From positions 1-6,171 of the forward strand of contig CABUWR010000083.1 in NCBI GenBank assembly GCA_902495265.1: a stretch of 6,171 nt of DNA, given 5' to 3'. The translations under genes were made by a program, and so were the position numbers. Positions 1 through 6,154 of this stretch are shown piece by piece (the first letter of the stretch is position 1; every line of letters begins with the position of its first letter). This stretch comes from an uncultured Collinsella sp. Lineage in GTDB: Bacteria > Actinomycetota > Coriobacteriia > Coriobacteriales > Coriobacteriaceae. The notes beneath the pieces were generated by a model. It was not told where the DNA came from and did not search any database. It worked only from the letters and a program-made list of their open reading frames with translations.

Positions 1-42
1 CCCGTCTTGCCTTGCGCGTAACTGGCTGAATTGATTTTGATT

Positions 43-46
43 GGAG
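43..46 (+). promoter_or_regulatory. Ribosome binding site deciding the start of the DUF1593 gene
   Basis: A GGAG core lies eight bases before the ATG at 55. This favours the ATG over an in-frame TTG at 31, which has no purine-rich site at a useful distance and would add eight residues (MILIGAVP) outside the family's usual N-terminus. No convincing -35/-10 pair is visible in bases 1-42, so the promoter is probably outside the window. Confidence 0.6.
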
Positions 47-54
47 CTGTTCCT

Positions 55-1566
55 ATGTCCCAAGAGTTAACTCGGGTGATTGTTACTACTGATATGGAAG
101 TCGACGATATGAACTCGCTCGTTCATTTGGCTCTGTATCTTAATGTGCTTGATGTTCAGGCTGTGGTGTATACGGCTTCGCAGTATCACTTTCTTGGGGA
201 TGGCGTCCATACGCTCGGCGAGGTAAATTCGCATTGGCGGACCAAAGGGCGTCGCTCTTATGAGTGGGCTATTGTGCCTCATGAGCCCGATCCGCTGGCC
301 GGGGAGCTTCGTGAATATCGACCGTTTCCCGAGCATTGGATCGAAAGTCTCTGGAGTAATGAGTATGCCCAGGCTTGGCCGCAGCTCAACGCCAACGCCG
401 CTGCTGCCGGCGAACCGTCCTTCCCCACGCCCGCTCAGATGATTGAGCGCACCCATGTGGGCAACGTCGCCTTTGAGGGCGATGTGCGCGAGGAAACATC
501 AGGTTCGCGCGTCATCGCCGACGCCATCATGGACGATGATCCGCGTACGTTATGGCTGCTCAGCTGGGGTGGCATGAACACCATAGTTCGCGCCCTCATG
601 AGCATTGCCGAGCGTTATCGCGCCACGCCCGAATGGCCCGCCGTGCAGCAGCGGGTCTATCAGAAGGTGCGCGTGATGGGCGTTGCCGATGGCATAGGGC
701 AGGACAACTCATGGCTCGACCATGGGCGCGAGCTCTTTCCCGAGCTCATCTTTTGGCGCGTGCCCTATATGTATGGCGGCTATGTCGACGCCAAGATGGC
801 GCAGCCCGATTCGCTGCCGCTGTTTCAGGCTCCCTGGCCCGAGCAAAACCTCACGCAGGAAAACGGCCTCCTTATGGCCCGCTACATGCTCTATGGCGAT
901 GGCAGGGCTTACGAAAACGAACCCGAGCGATTCCAGTTTGGCAAGCATGCCCATCTGGATTGGGGCCTAGAGGGCATGCCCGCGATGCAGTTTGAGCGCG
1001 GCGACTTTATGGCCGAAGGCGACAGCATGACCTACATTCCACTACTGCCGTTTGGCCTGCGCGGTATCGATGACCGCAACTTCGATACACTGCTCGGCCG
1101 TATGTTTCTTGATGGGCATCCCGATTCGGACGCACCCGCCGGTTTTGCCGCCATCGGCACGCCCATAGACGGCAACCCCAATCCCTACCTGCGCGCCTAT
1201 CAGGAAGACTTTGCCGCCCGCGCGCAATGGTGCGCCCATGATCCGGCAGCGTGTTCGCATCCGGCACATGTTGCCGAGGTCACGGCCGACCGCAGCGCCG
1301 CAGCCGGTGAGCGTGTCGTCCTTGCAGCGGCCATCGTCGACCCCGACGGCAAGGGCTTCGATGCACATTGGGATGTCGCCATGGACCCGTCGAGCTATGC
1401 AGGCGACCAAGATTTGTCGCTATGGCAAGAATGCACGGTTGGCGCCGCTTTCATCGTGCCCGCCGACGCGCAGCCCGGTGACCGCTTTGTGCTCACCTTC
1501 ACCGTGCAGACGCGCACCGAGCGCCCCTGCAGCCGCTACGCCCAGGTCGCCGTGACCGTGGCATAG
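55..1566 (+). CDS. DUF1593 / Sde182-like nucleoside-hydrolase-fold protein
   Basis: This encodes 503 residues. Residues 7-18 (RVIVTTDMEVDD) match the opening motif of the nucleoside-hydrolase-like fold; D13, D17 and D18 align with the calcium/ribose-binding aspartates of inosine-uridine hydrolases (DxxxDD). Further DUF1593 marks are LSWGGMNT (169-176), a GQDNSWLDHGRELFPEL segment near 214-231, and EGDSMTYIPLL followed by GLRG near 322-340. Residues from about 405 form a beta-rich Ig-like C-terminal domain (VTADRSAAAGERVVL, DPDG, then PGDRFVLTFTVQ), as in Sde182-type proteins. The family is often labelled cellulose-binding after the Saccharophagus protein. No signal peptide or membrane segment is present, so a cytosolic hydrolase of a nucleoside or other N-glycoside is likelier; the substrate is unknown. 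The gene appears to be a separate unit from those downstream, with 289 bases and a repeat array between. GC-ending codons rise from 19 of the first 40 to 37 of the 40 before the last sense codon. Confidence 0.88.
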   Translation: MSQELTRVIVTTDMEVDDMNSLVHLALYLNVLDVQAVVYTASQYHFLGDGVHTLGEVNSHWRTKGRRSYEWAIVPHEPDPLAGELREYRPFPEHWIESLWSNEYAQAWPQLNANAAAAGEPSFPTPAQMIERTHVGNVAFEGDVREETSGSRVIADAIMDDDPRTLWLLSWGGMNTIVRALMSIAERYRATPEWPAVQQRVYQKVRVMGVADGIGQDNSWLDHGRELFPELIFWRVPYMYGGYVDAKMAQPDSLPLFQAPWPEQNLTQENGLLMARYMLYGDGRAYENEPERFQFGKHAHLDWGLEGMPAMQFERGDFMAEGDSMTYIPLLPFGLRGIDDRNFDTLLGRMFLDGHPDSDAPAGFAAIGTPIDGNPNPYLRAYQEDFAARAQWCAHDPAACSHPAHVAEVTADRSAAAGERVVLAAAIVDPDGKGFDAHWDVAMDPSSYAGDQDLSLWQECTVGAAFIVPADAQPGDRFVLTFTVQTRTERPCSRYAQVAVTVA

Positions 1567-1594
1567 CGAGCGGCAGACCCCGCATTCGGCATGG

Positions 1595-1637
1595 AGTGTC
1601 CCCAACTGCCACTCATGTAAGTACGTCCCCAATGAGT
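1595..1637 (+). repeat. Palindromic repeat, copy 1 (degenerate stem)
   Basis: First copy of a tandem element: an AGTGTCCCC box (1595-1603), left arm, loop TAAGTACGTCCCC (1618-1630), right arm. The stem is ACTCAT (1611-1616) with ATGAGT (1632-1637), six contiguous pairs. Mismatches at the loop-closing position (G1617/A1631) and at C1610/A1638 make it weaker than copies 2 and 3. The two GTCCCC boxes are 27 bases apart, as in the other copies. Confidence 0.75.
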
Positions 1638-1639
1638 AG

Positions 1640-1685
1640 AGTGTCCCCAACTGCCGCTCATTTAAGTGCGTCCCCAATGAGTGGC
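1640..1685 (+). repeat. Palindromic repeat, copy 2
   Basis: Same layout as copy 1: AGTGTCCCC (1640-1648), AACT, then GCCGCTCATT (1653-1662) pairing with AATGAGTGGC (1676-1685). That gives ten pairs, one of them G-T. The 13-base loop is TAAGTGCGTCCCC. The start is 45 bases after that of copy 1. A stem-loop of this kind downstream of a gene could affect mRNA ends, or it may be a REP-like mobile element; the sequence alone does not decide. Confidence 0.8.
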
Positions 1686-1690
1686 CGAAG

Positions 1691-1737
1691 AGTGTCCCCG
1701 GCGACTAGTCGTTTAAGAACGTCCCCAACGACTGGTC
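1691..1737 (+). repeat. Palindromic repeat, copy 3 (stem rewritten on both arms)
   Basis: AGTGTCCCC (1691-1699), GGC, then GACTAGTCGTT (1703-1713) pairing with AACGACTGGTC (1727-1737): eleven pairs with one T-G. The 13-base loop is TAAGAACGTCCCC. Compared with copy 2 the stem differs on both arms yet still pairs, while box and loop are nearly unchanged. The left arm also contains the self-complementary octamer GACTAGTC. Confidence 0.8.
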
Positions 1738-1855
1738 AAAAATGGGCCATGTGTCCCAGTTGTGGAGACTCCTTGAGCCGTCTGGGTATCGTGAAAGATC
1801 GCGCACTCCCCCATCATCAAAAGTGACACACGCTACCTGTTGATGGGAGGCAGCC
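1738..1855 (+). other. Unassigned leader of the zinc-ribbon/SPFH cluster
   Basis: This stretch follows the repeat array and should hold the promoter of the downstream cluster. GTGTCCC at 1751-1757 may be a decayed fourth repeat box, but no matching stem follows. A short GGAG-A-CTCC palindrome sits at 1764-1772. TTGAGC at 1773-1778 resembles a -35 hexamer, yet no good -10 hexamer lies 16-18 bases downstream. I see no small gene here with its own ribosome binding site. Confidence 0.4.
1806..1850 (+). promoter_or_regulatory. Possible hairpin masking the DUF4428 gene's ribosome binding site
   Basis: The ribosome binding site GGGAGG (1845-1850) lies inside the right arm of an inverted repeat. CCCATCA (1810-1816) is the exact complement of TGATGGG (1841-1847). 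Alternatively CTCCC (1806-1810) plus ATCAA (1816-1820) pairs with TTGATGGGAG (1840-1849) around a five-base bulge. Either fold would cover part of the site, so translation of the first gene of the cluster could be controlled by this structure. This is inferred from pairing only; chance is not excluded. Confidence 0.35.
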
Positions 1856-2593
1856 ATGGGCTTCTTTGACAAGATGTTCGAGAAGAAAGAGTGCGCGATT
1901 TGCGGTACCGAGCTGGGACTTCTAGGTAAGACAAAAATCAATGAAGGCTACCTGTGCAAAGAGTGCGCCGGCAAGCTCTCCCCCTACTTCCACGGCTATC
2001 GCTCCAGCACCGCGGACGATATCCGCGAGCAACTCGCCTACCGCGAGGCTAATGCCGAGCGCCTGGCCTCGTTCAACCCCACGCGCACGCTCTCTGCCGG
2101 GCGCACCAACATCATGCTCGACGAGGACGCGGGCCTGCTGATCATCACCTCGCAGAGCCGCTGGCGCGACGCCAATCCCGACATCATTGAGTTCTCGCAG
2201 GTGCTCGGCTGCGATATGGATATCGACGAGCATCGCACCGAGATCTATCGCGAGACCAAGGACGGCGAGCGCGAGAGCTATAACCCGCCGCGCTACGACC
2301 TGGATTACGACTTTAATCTGACCATCCACGTCAACACGCCGTACTTTACCGAGATCAACCTGCGCGTAAACGACTCCACCATCGAGCAGCGCGGTTCCAT
2401 CGAATACCGCGAGGCCAAGCGCCAGGCAACCGAGGTCCGCGACGCGCTGGTGCAGCTGCGTCAGGAAACGCGCGACAGCGTCGTGGCCGCCAAGGCCCCC
2501 AAGACCGCGGTCACCTGCCCCTTCTGCGGAGCCACCACCATTCCCGATGCCAGCGGGCGCTGCGAATACTGCGGCGGCGCCATCGGCGCATAG
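1856..2593 (+). CDS. DUF4428 domain protein with N- and C-terminal zinc ribbons
   Basis: This encodes 245 residues. The ATG is five bases after GGGAGG. Residues 12-37 (ECAICG, then GYLCKEC) are a DUF4428 zinc finger with ligands C13, C16, C34 and C37. Residues of about 75-200 form an alpha/beta region, including a strand-rich part (NIMLDEDAGLLIITSQSRW, DYDFNLTIHVNTPYFTEINLRV) of the kind often attached to DUF4428 and perhaps PH-like. A helical stretch (about 190-212) leads to a second four-cysteine ribbon, CPFC and CEYC (C221, C224, C236, C239). There is no signal peptide or membrane helix, so it should be cytosolic. It is the first gene of a cluster with the membrane zinc-ribbon gene (24 bases on) and the SPFH gene. 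A role as a soluble adaptor or sensor in that complex is inferred; no enzymatic motif is visible. Confidence 0.85.
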   Translation: MGFFDKMFEKKECAICGTELGLLGKTKINEGYLCKECAGKLSPYFHGYRSSTADDIREQLAYREANAERLASFNPTRTLSAGRTNIMLDEDAGLLIITSQSRWRDANPDIIEFSQVLGCDMDIDEHRTEIYRETKDGERESYNPPRYDLDYDFNLTIHVNTPYFTEINLRVNDSTIEQRGSIEYREAKRQATEVRDALVQLRQETRDSVVAAKAPKTAVTCPFCGATTIPDASGRCEYCGGAIGA

Positions 2594-2617
2594 TCTCCGG
2601 CACGGAAAGGACCGATC

Positions 2618-3940
2618 ATGGCCTTCGAGAGTGTCAACTATCAGTGCCCCGCGTGTGGCGGCCCCCTTCACTTTGCCAGTGCCGAGCAAAAGCTCGTCTG
2701 CGACTACTGCGATTCGCGTTTTGAAGTCGGAGAAGTCGAGGCCCTCTATCGCGAGCGCCAGGACAAGGCAGATGCCAAAGCCGATGCCGCAGCCGCGGTC
2801 CCCAAGCCTGCTGTCGACGATGCCGTGCAGGAGCTGGCTCAAAACGCCGGCTACATCTGCTCGTCGTGCGGCGCCGAGCTCGTGTCCGACGGCACCGTCG
2901 CCGTCACCACCTGCCCGTACTGCGGCAACCCCGCCGTGGCACCCGGCCAGCTCTCGGGCGATTTCTCACCCGACCTGGTGATCCCGTTTAAGCTCGAGCG
3001 CGACGACGTTATGGCCGCACTCAAGGAGCACTATAAGGGCAAGATCCTACTGCCCAAGAGCTTTGTCACCGGCAACCATATCGACGAAGTCCAAGGCGTT
3101 TACGTGCCGTTTTGGCTTTACGGCGCCCGCGTAGACGGCGAAGTGTGCTTTGATGCGACCAACGAGACCGTGACTGAGGAATCCGATCGCACCGTCACGA
3201 CCACCGACCACTACGACGCCTACCGCAGGGGCAATATCTCGTTTGAGCGCGTACCCGTCGACGGATCGTCCAAGATGCCCGACGGCCACATGGACGCCAT
3301 CGAGCCGTTTGACTACGACGCGCTGCGCCCGTTCTCGGTCGCGTATATGCCCGGCTACATCGCCAACCGCTACGACGAGGATTGCGAGACCTGCAAGGCG
3401 CGTGCCGAGCGCCGCATGGAGGAGAGCACGATCTCGGCCCTGCGCGAGACCGTCGTCGACGAATATGACGATGCCACGGTCGAAAGCAAGCAGCTCGACT
3501 ACACCTGGGAAGACAGCGACTACGCCCTGTTTCCCGTGTGGATGCTTTCCACCTCGTGGAACGGCAAGAGTTATCTGTTTGCCATGAACGGCCAGACCGG
3601 CCGCATGGTCGGCGAGCTTCCCTGCTCCAAGCCCAAGCTCGCTATCGCCTCGGTGCTGTTCTTTGTGATCGGGTTTGTCCTCTCCCAGATTCTCTTTATG
3701 GGCGAGAACGCCTTCGATCCGGATTACCTCACCTTTGATGTCGAGGGCATCCTCATCAACATCGTCGCGCCGCTGATCATCGTAATCATCGCAGACGTGC
3801 TGCTAGTGGGCCAGCTCAAGACAGCCAACGAGGCCACCCACGCCGATTACTACTGCGGAGACCTCGACCTGACCGAGAAGCACGACACCTTCAGCCACAC
3901 CGAGACCACCGTTGTCATGAAGGACAACAAGGACGATTAG
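2618..3940 (+). CDS. TFIIB-type zinc-ribbon membrane protein, YdjG-like
   Basis: This encodes 440 residues; the start follows AAAGGA with a six-base spacer. Two zinc ribbons open the protein: CPAC/CDYC (C10, C13, C28, C31) and CSSC/CPYC (C81, C84, C99, C102). An Ala/Asp/Lys-rich linker joins them (about 48-72). A large soluble domain follows (FSPDLVIPFKL, then YVPFWLYGARVDGEV and the LFPVWMLSTSWNGKSYLFAMNGQTG motif), a pattern seen in proteins loosely annotated as TFIIB-type zinc-ribbon or PriA-like. Two hydrophobic segments at about 341-361 and 378-398 are separated by an acidic 16-residue loop, so both termini should face the cytosol. The tail is hydrophilic and charged. No helicase motifs are present, so a PriA name would be wrong. 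B. subtilis YdjG has a comparable architecture and works with SPFH protein YdjI and PspA. With an SPFH gene 48 bases downstream, a role as membrane anchor of that complex is the best inference. Confidence 0.85.
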   Translation: MAFESVNYQCPACGGPLHFASAEQKLVCDYCDSRFEVGEVEALYRERQDKADAKADAAAAVPKPAVDDAVQELAQNAGYICSSCGAELVSDGTVAVTTCPYCGNPAVAPGQLSGDFSPDLVIPFKLERDDVMAALKEHYKGKILLPKSFVTGNHIDEVQGVYVPFWLYGARVDGEVCFDATNETVTEESDRTVTTTDHYDAYRRGNISFERVPVDGSSKMPDGHMDAIEPFDYDALRPFSVAYMPGYIANRYDEDCETCKARAERRMEESTISALRETVVDEYDDATVESKQLDYTWEDSDYALFPVWMLSTSWNGKSYLFAMNGQTGRMVGELPCSKPKLAIASVLFFVIGFVLSQILFMGENAFDPDYLTFDVEGILINIVAPLIIVIIADVLLVGQLKTANEATHADYYCGDLDLTEKHDTFSHTETTVVMKDNKDD

Positions 3941-3988
3941 CCATTCTGACCAATACCACCCGGCCTTTGACGAGAAAGGAAGATCACC

Positions 3989-5230
3989 ATGGGACTCTTA
4001 AAAGCTGGATTGGGTGCTGCCGGCGGCGTCATGGCCGACCAGTGGAAGGAATTTATCTATTGCGAATCGATGCCCGCTGACGTCTTGGCCTGCAAGGGCA
4101 GCAAGCGCACCGGCGGCCGCAGCTCCAACACGCGCGGCGAGGACAACGTCATCTCCAACGGCTCGGTCATCGCCGTCAACGACGGCCAGGGCATGCTCGT
4201 GGTGCAAAACGGCAAGATCATCGAGGTCGCGCTGGAGCCTGGCGAGTTTGTCTTTGACACCGGCAGCGAGCCGAGCGTCTTTAGCGGCAACCTGGGCGAC
4301 TCCATCAAGGAGACGTTCGCCAATATCGGCAGCCGCTTTACCTTTGGCGGCGACGCGGGCAAAGACCAGCGCGTCTACTTTATCAACACCAAGGAGATCA
4401 TCGGCAACAAGTACGGCACCGCCTCGCCCGTGCCCTTCCGCGTGGTCGATAACAACATTGGCCTGGACGTCGACATCTCCGTGCGCTGCAACGGCGAGTA
4501 TTCGTACCGTATCACCAACCCGCTGCTGTTCTACACCAATGTGTGCGGCAACGTGACCGATAGCTATACGCGCGATAAGATCGACAGCCAGCTTAAGTCC
4601 GAGCTGCTCACCGCCCTGCAACCCGCCTTTGCCAAGATCTCGGAAATGGGCATTCGCTACAGCGCCATCCCCGGTCACACCACCGAGCTCGCCCGCGCGC
4701 TCAACGAGGTCCTCTCTGCCGACTGGCGTGACCTGCGCGGCGTCGAGATCGTGAGCTTTGGCGTCAACTCCATCGCCGCCTCGCAAGAAGACGAGCAGAT
4801 GATCAAGGACCTGCAGAAGGCCGCGGTCATGCGCGATCCCACCATGGCAGCCGCCAACATCGCCAGCGCTCAGAGCGATGCGATGCGCGCTGCGGCGGCC
4901 AACCCCAACGGCGCGATGGCCGGCTTTATGGGCATGGGCATGGCAGGTGGCATGGGCGGCATGAACGCCAGCCAGCTGTTCGCCGCCGGCCAGGCACAGC
5001 AGCAGGCCGCTCCGCAGCCGGCTCCGGCTCCCGCCCCCGCACCGGCTCCCACCGCCGCACCTGCGGCCGGAGCATGGACCTGCAGCTGCGGTGCCACCAA
5101 CACCGGCAAGTTCTGCTCCGAGTGTGGCAGTCCCGCGCCCGCCCCGGCACCGGCCAAGTGGTTCTGCCCCAACTGCGGTAGCGAAAACGGCGGCAAGTTC
5201 TGCAGCAACTGCGGAACGCCCCGGCCCTAA
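3989..5230 (+). CDS. SPFH/band 7 protein with two C-terminal zinc ribbons, YdjI-like
   Basis: This encodes 413 residues; the start follows AAAGGAAG with a six-base spacer. The N-terminus (WKEFIYCESMPADVLACKG, 19-37) and the strands SVIAVNDGQGMLVVQNGKI and VALEPGEFVFDT mark the SPFH family whose members are sometimes labelled virion core protein-like. The SPFH core runs to about 270 and ends in a helical segment (EDEQMIKDLQKAAVMRD). A Met/Gly-rich stretch follows (310-325, six Met), then a Gln and Pro-Ala linker (about 337-362). Two ribbons end the protein: CSC/CSEC (C365, C367, C376, C379) and CPNC/CSNC (C393, C396, C405, C408). The first ribbon has a CxC rather than CxxC knuckle. There is no transmembrane helix, so membrane attachment is probably peripheral or through the upstream membrane protein. 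B. subtilis YdjI, a similar SPFH protein, is needed for PspA membrane localisation. A membrane-stress scaffold role is inferred. Confidence 0.87.
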   Translation: MGLLKAGLGAAGGVMADQWKEFIYCESMPADVLACKGSKRTGGRSSNTRGEDNVISNGSVIAVNDGQGMLVVQNGKIIEVALEPGEFVFDTGSEPSVFSGNLGDSIKETFANIGSRFTFGGDAGKDQRVYFINTKEIIGNKYGTASPVPFRVVDNNIGLDVDISVRCNGEYSYRITNPLLFYTNVCGNVTDSYTRDKIDSQLKSELLTALQPAFAKISEMGIRYSAIPGHTTELARALNEVLSADWRDLRGVEIVSFGVNSIAASQEDEQMIKDLQKAAVMRDPTMAAANIASAQSDAMRAAAANPNGAMAGFMGMGMAGGMGGMNASQLFAAGQAQQQAAPQPAPAPAPAPAPTAAPAAGAWTCSCGATNTGKFCSECGSPAPAPAPAKWFCPNCGSENGGKFCSNCGTPRP

Positions 5231-5247
5231 CCCCTTTATCTGGTAAT

Positions 5248-5272
5248 TGGCGGGGAGGTCCGCCACCCCCGC
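5248..5272 (+). terminator. GC-rich hairpin(s) between the SPFH and lipoprotein genes
   Basis: TGGCGG (5248-5253) pairs with CCGCCA (5260-5265) around a six-base loop. GCGGGG (5250-5255) can instead pair with CCCCGC (5267-5272). The two folds share bases and exclude each other. What follows (ATTTGCTTCT) is only a weak T-run, so this may be a partial terminator or processing site that lowers lipoprotein expression relative to the upstream genes. It is not a clear intrinsic terminator. Confidence 0.35.
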
Positions 5273-5311
5273 ATTTGCTTCTATGGGTTTCGTTCGATAA
5301 AGGAGGACACC

Positions 5312-6154
5312 ATGAAGACAACGTTCAAAAAGTCCGTACTCGCATTTCTGACATGCGTCCTGGCGCTCGCCTTTGCCCTGACGGGCTGCAGCGGCGGCGG
5401 CAAAGACCCCAAGGCCAACTTCGTCGGCAGCTGGCAGTACTCGGGTGGAACCTTGGACGGCGAAGAGCTCACCGATGAGTACATGGATATGCTCAAGGAG
5501 TGGGGCCTCAACTGTATCCTGATCCTCGACGAAGACGGCACGGGCGTCCTCGACATGTTCCTTGAGGTCGCCGACCTGAAATGGGAGGCCAAGGACGCCA
5601 CCACCGTAACGATCACCGCCGAAGACGAGTCATACGACCTGAAGCTCAAGGACGACAAGCTCGTCCTCGAGGTGGATGGCGACAAGCTTATCTTTACGAA
5701 GTCCGACAAGGATCTGTCCGGTACGGTGAAGAAGGATCGCGAGGCGGCCGAGAAGGAAGAGGAGATCGATGAGGCCGTCGAAGACGACGATGTCCAGAGC
5801 GTCGAAATCTCCCCCGCCGTCACCGTCGCCGATGACGATCTGTGCACCATCACCATCGCCGAGAAGTTCAAGGACGACTGGGGCGACATCGGCTTTGTCG
5901 TCAACATCACCAACAAGAGCGACAAGGACCTGACCTTCTACGCTCCTTCCGGCAAGACCAACGTCAACGGCACCATGAAGGAACCCTGGTTCTCGGCTCA
6001 CCTGATGCCCGGCACCAACGCCACCGAGGAATTCACGTTCTCGAACGGCGAGCTTGACAGCCTTGACGACCTGGTCAACACGACCATCGGCATCGACGCC
6101 TATCTGACCGATTCCTACGAGGACGTCGCCTCCTACAGCGCAACCATCGCGTAA
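5312..6154 (+). CDS. Putative lipoprotein with lipocalin-like N-terminal domain
   Basis: This encodes 280 residues. A very strong AAGGAGG lies five bases before the ATG. A lipoprotein signal peptide is clear: KKSVLAFLTCVLALAFA, then lipobox LTGC with C26 as the lipidated cysteine, followed by a Ser/Gly spacer. Residues of about 37-130 begin FVGSWQY and continue as alternating strands (CILILDEDGTGVLDM, ATTVTITAEDESYDLKLKDDKLVLEVDGDKLIF). This G-x-W start and strand pattern is typical of lipocalin-like domains in gut Firmicutes and Actinobacteria lipoproteins. A highly charged linker (140-160, 12 of 21 acidic) leads to a beta-rich C-terminal domain (about 166-280, GFVVNITNKSDKDLTFYAP), probably Ig-like. 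It should sit on the outer face of the cytoplasmic membrane. The gene lies 81 bases after the SPFH gene and may be co-transcribed or attenuated by the intervening hairpin. The specific ligand and role are unknown. Confidence 0.85.
   Translation: MKTTFKKSVLAFLTCVLALAFALTGCSGGGKDPKANFVGSWQYSGGTLDGEELTDEYMDMLKEWGLNCILILDEDGTGVLDMFLEVADLKWEAKDATTVTITAEDESYDLKLKDDKLVLEVDGDKLIFTKSDKDLSGTVKKDREAAEKEEEIDEAVEDDDVQSVEISPAVTVADDDLCTITIAEKFKDDWGDIGFVVNITNKSDKDLTFYAPSGKTNVNGTMKEPWFSAHLMPGTNATEEFTFSNGELDSLDDLVNTTIGIDAYLTDSYEDVASYSATIA

Noticed and set aside
31..54. TTG start for the DUF1593 gene, eight residues upstream
   Set aside because: It lacks a ribosome binding site, while the ATG at 55 has GGAG at good spacing and gives the expected family N-terminus.
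1595..1760. CRISPR array
   Set aside because: Units are tandem hairpins with only two to five bases between them, variable stems and no spacers. No cas genes are present.
1773..1800. Sigma-70 promoter for the zinc-ribbon/SPFH cluster with TTGAGC as -35
   Set aside because: No acceptable -10 hexamer lies at 16-18 bases. TATCGT at 1787 is too close and AAGATC is a poor match.
1596..1826. A 76-codon reading frame starting at GTG across the repeat array
   Set aside because: It has no ribosome binding site, its repetitive Ser/Thr/Pro sequence is simply the translated repeat, and it stays open because the copy spacings (45 and 51) are multiples of three. The paired stems explain the DNA better.
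1922..2842. A 306-codon minus-strand frame across the DUF4428 gene and the start of the next
   Set aside because: It spans two well-supported plus-strand genes and their gap, and has low-complexity Ala/Gly/Leu/Val composition without recognisable motifs.
2618..3940. PriA-like helicase or transcription factor TFIIB function
   Set aside because: Only the zinc ribbons recall those proteins. There are no Walker or helicase motifs, and the C-terminus is a membrane hairpin.
3998..5266. A 422-codon open frame on the minus strand opposite the SPFH gene
   Set aside because: It is a by-product of GC-ending codons on the plus strand. The protein is Ala/Gly/Val-rich with no family resemblance, whereas the plus-strand frame has clear SPFH and zinc-ribbon motifs and a good ribosome binding site.
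5281..5925. A 214-codon minus-strand frame opposite the lipoprotein gene
   Set aside because: It is Ser-rich shadow sequence. The plus strand has a lipobox and a strong ribosome binding site.
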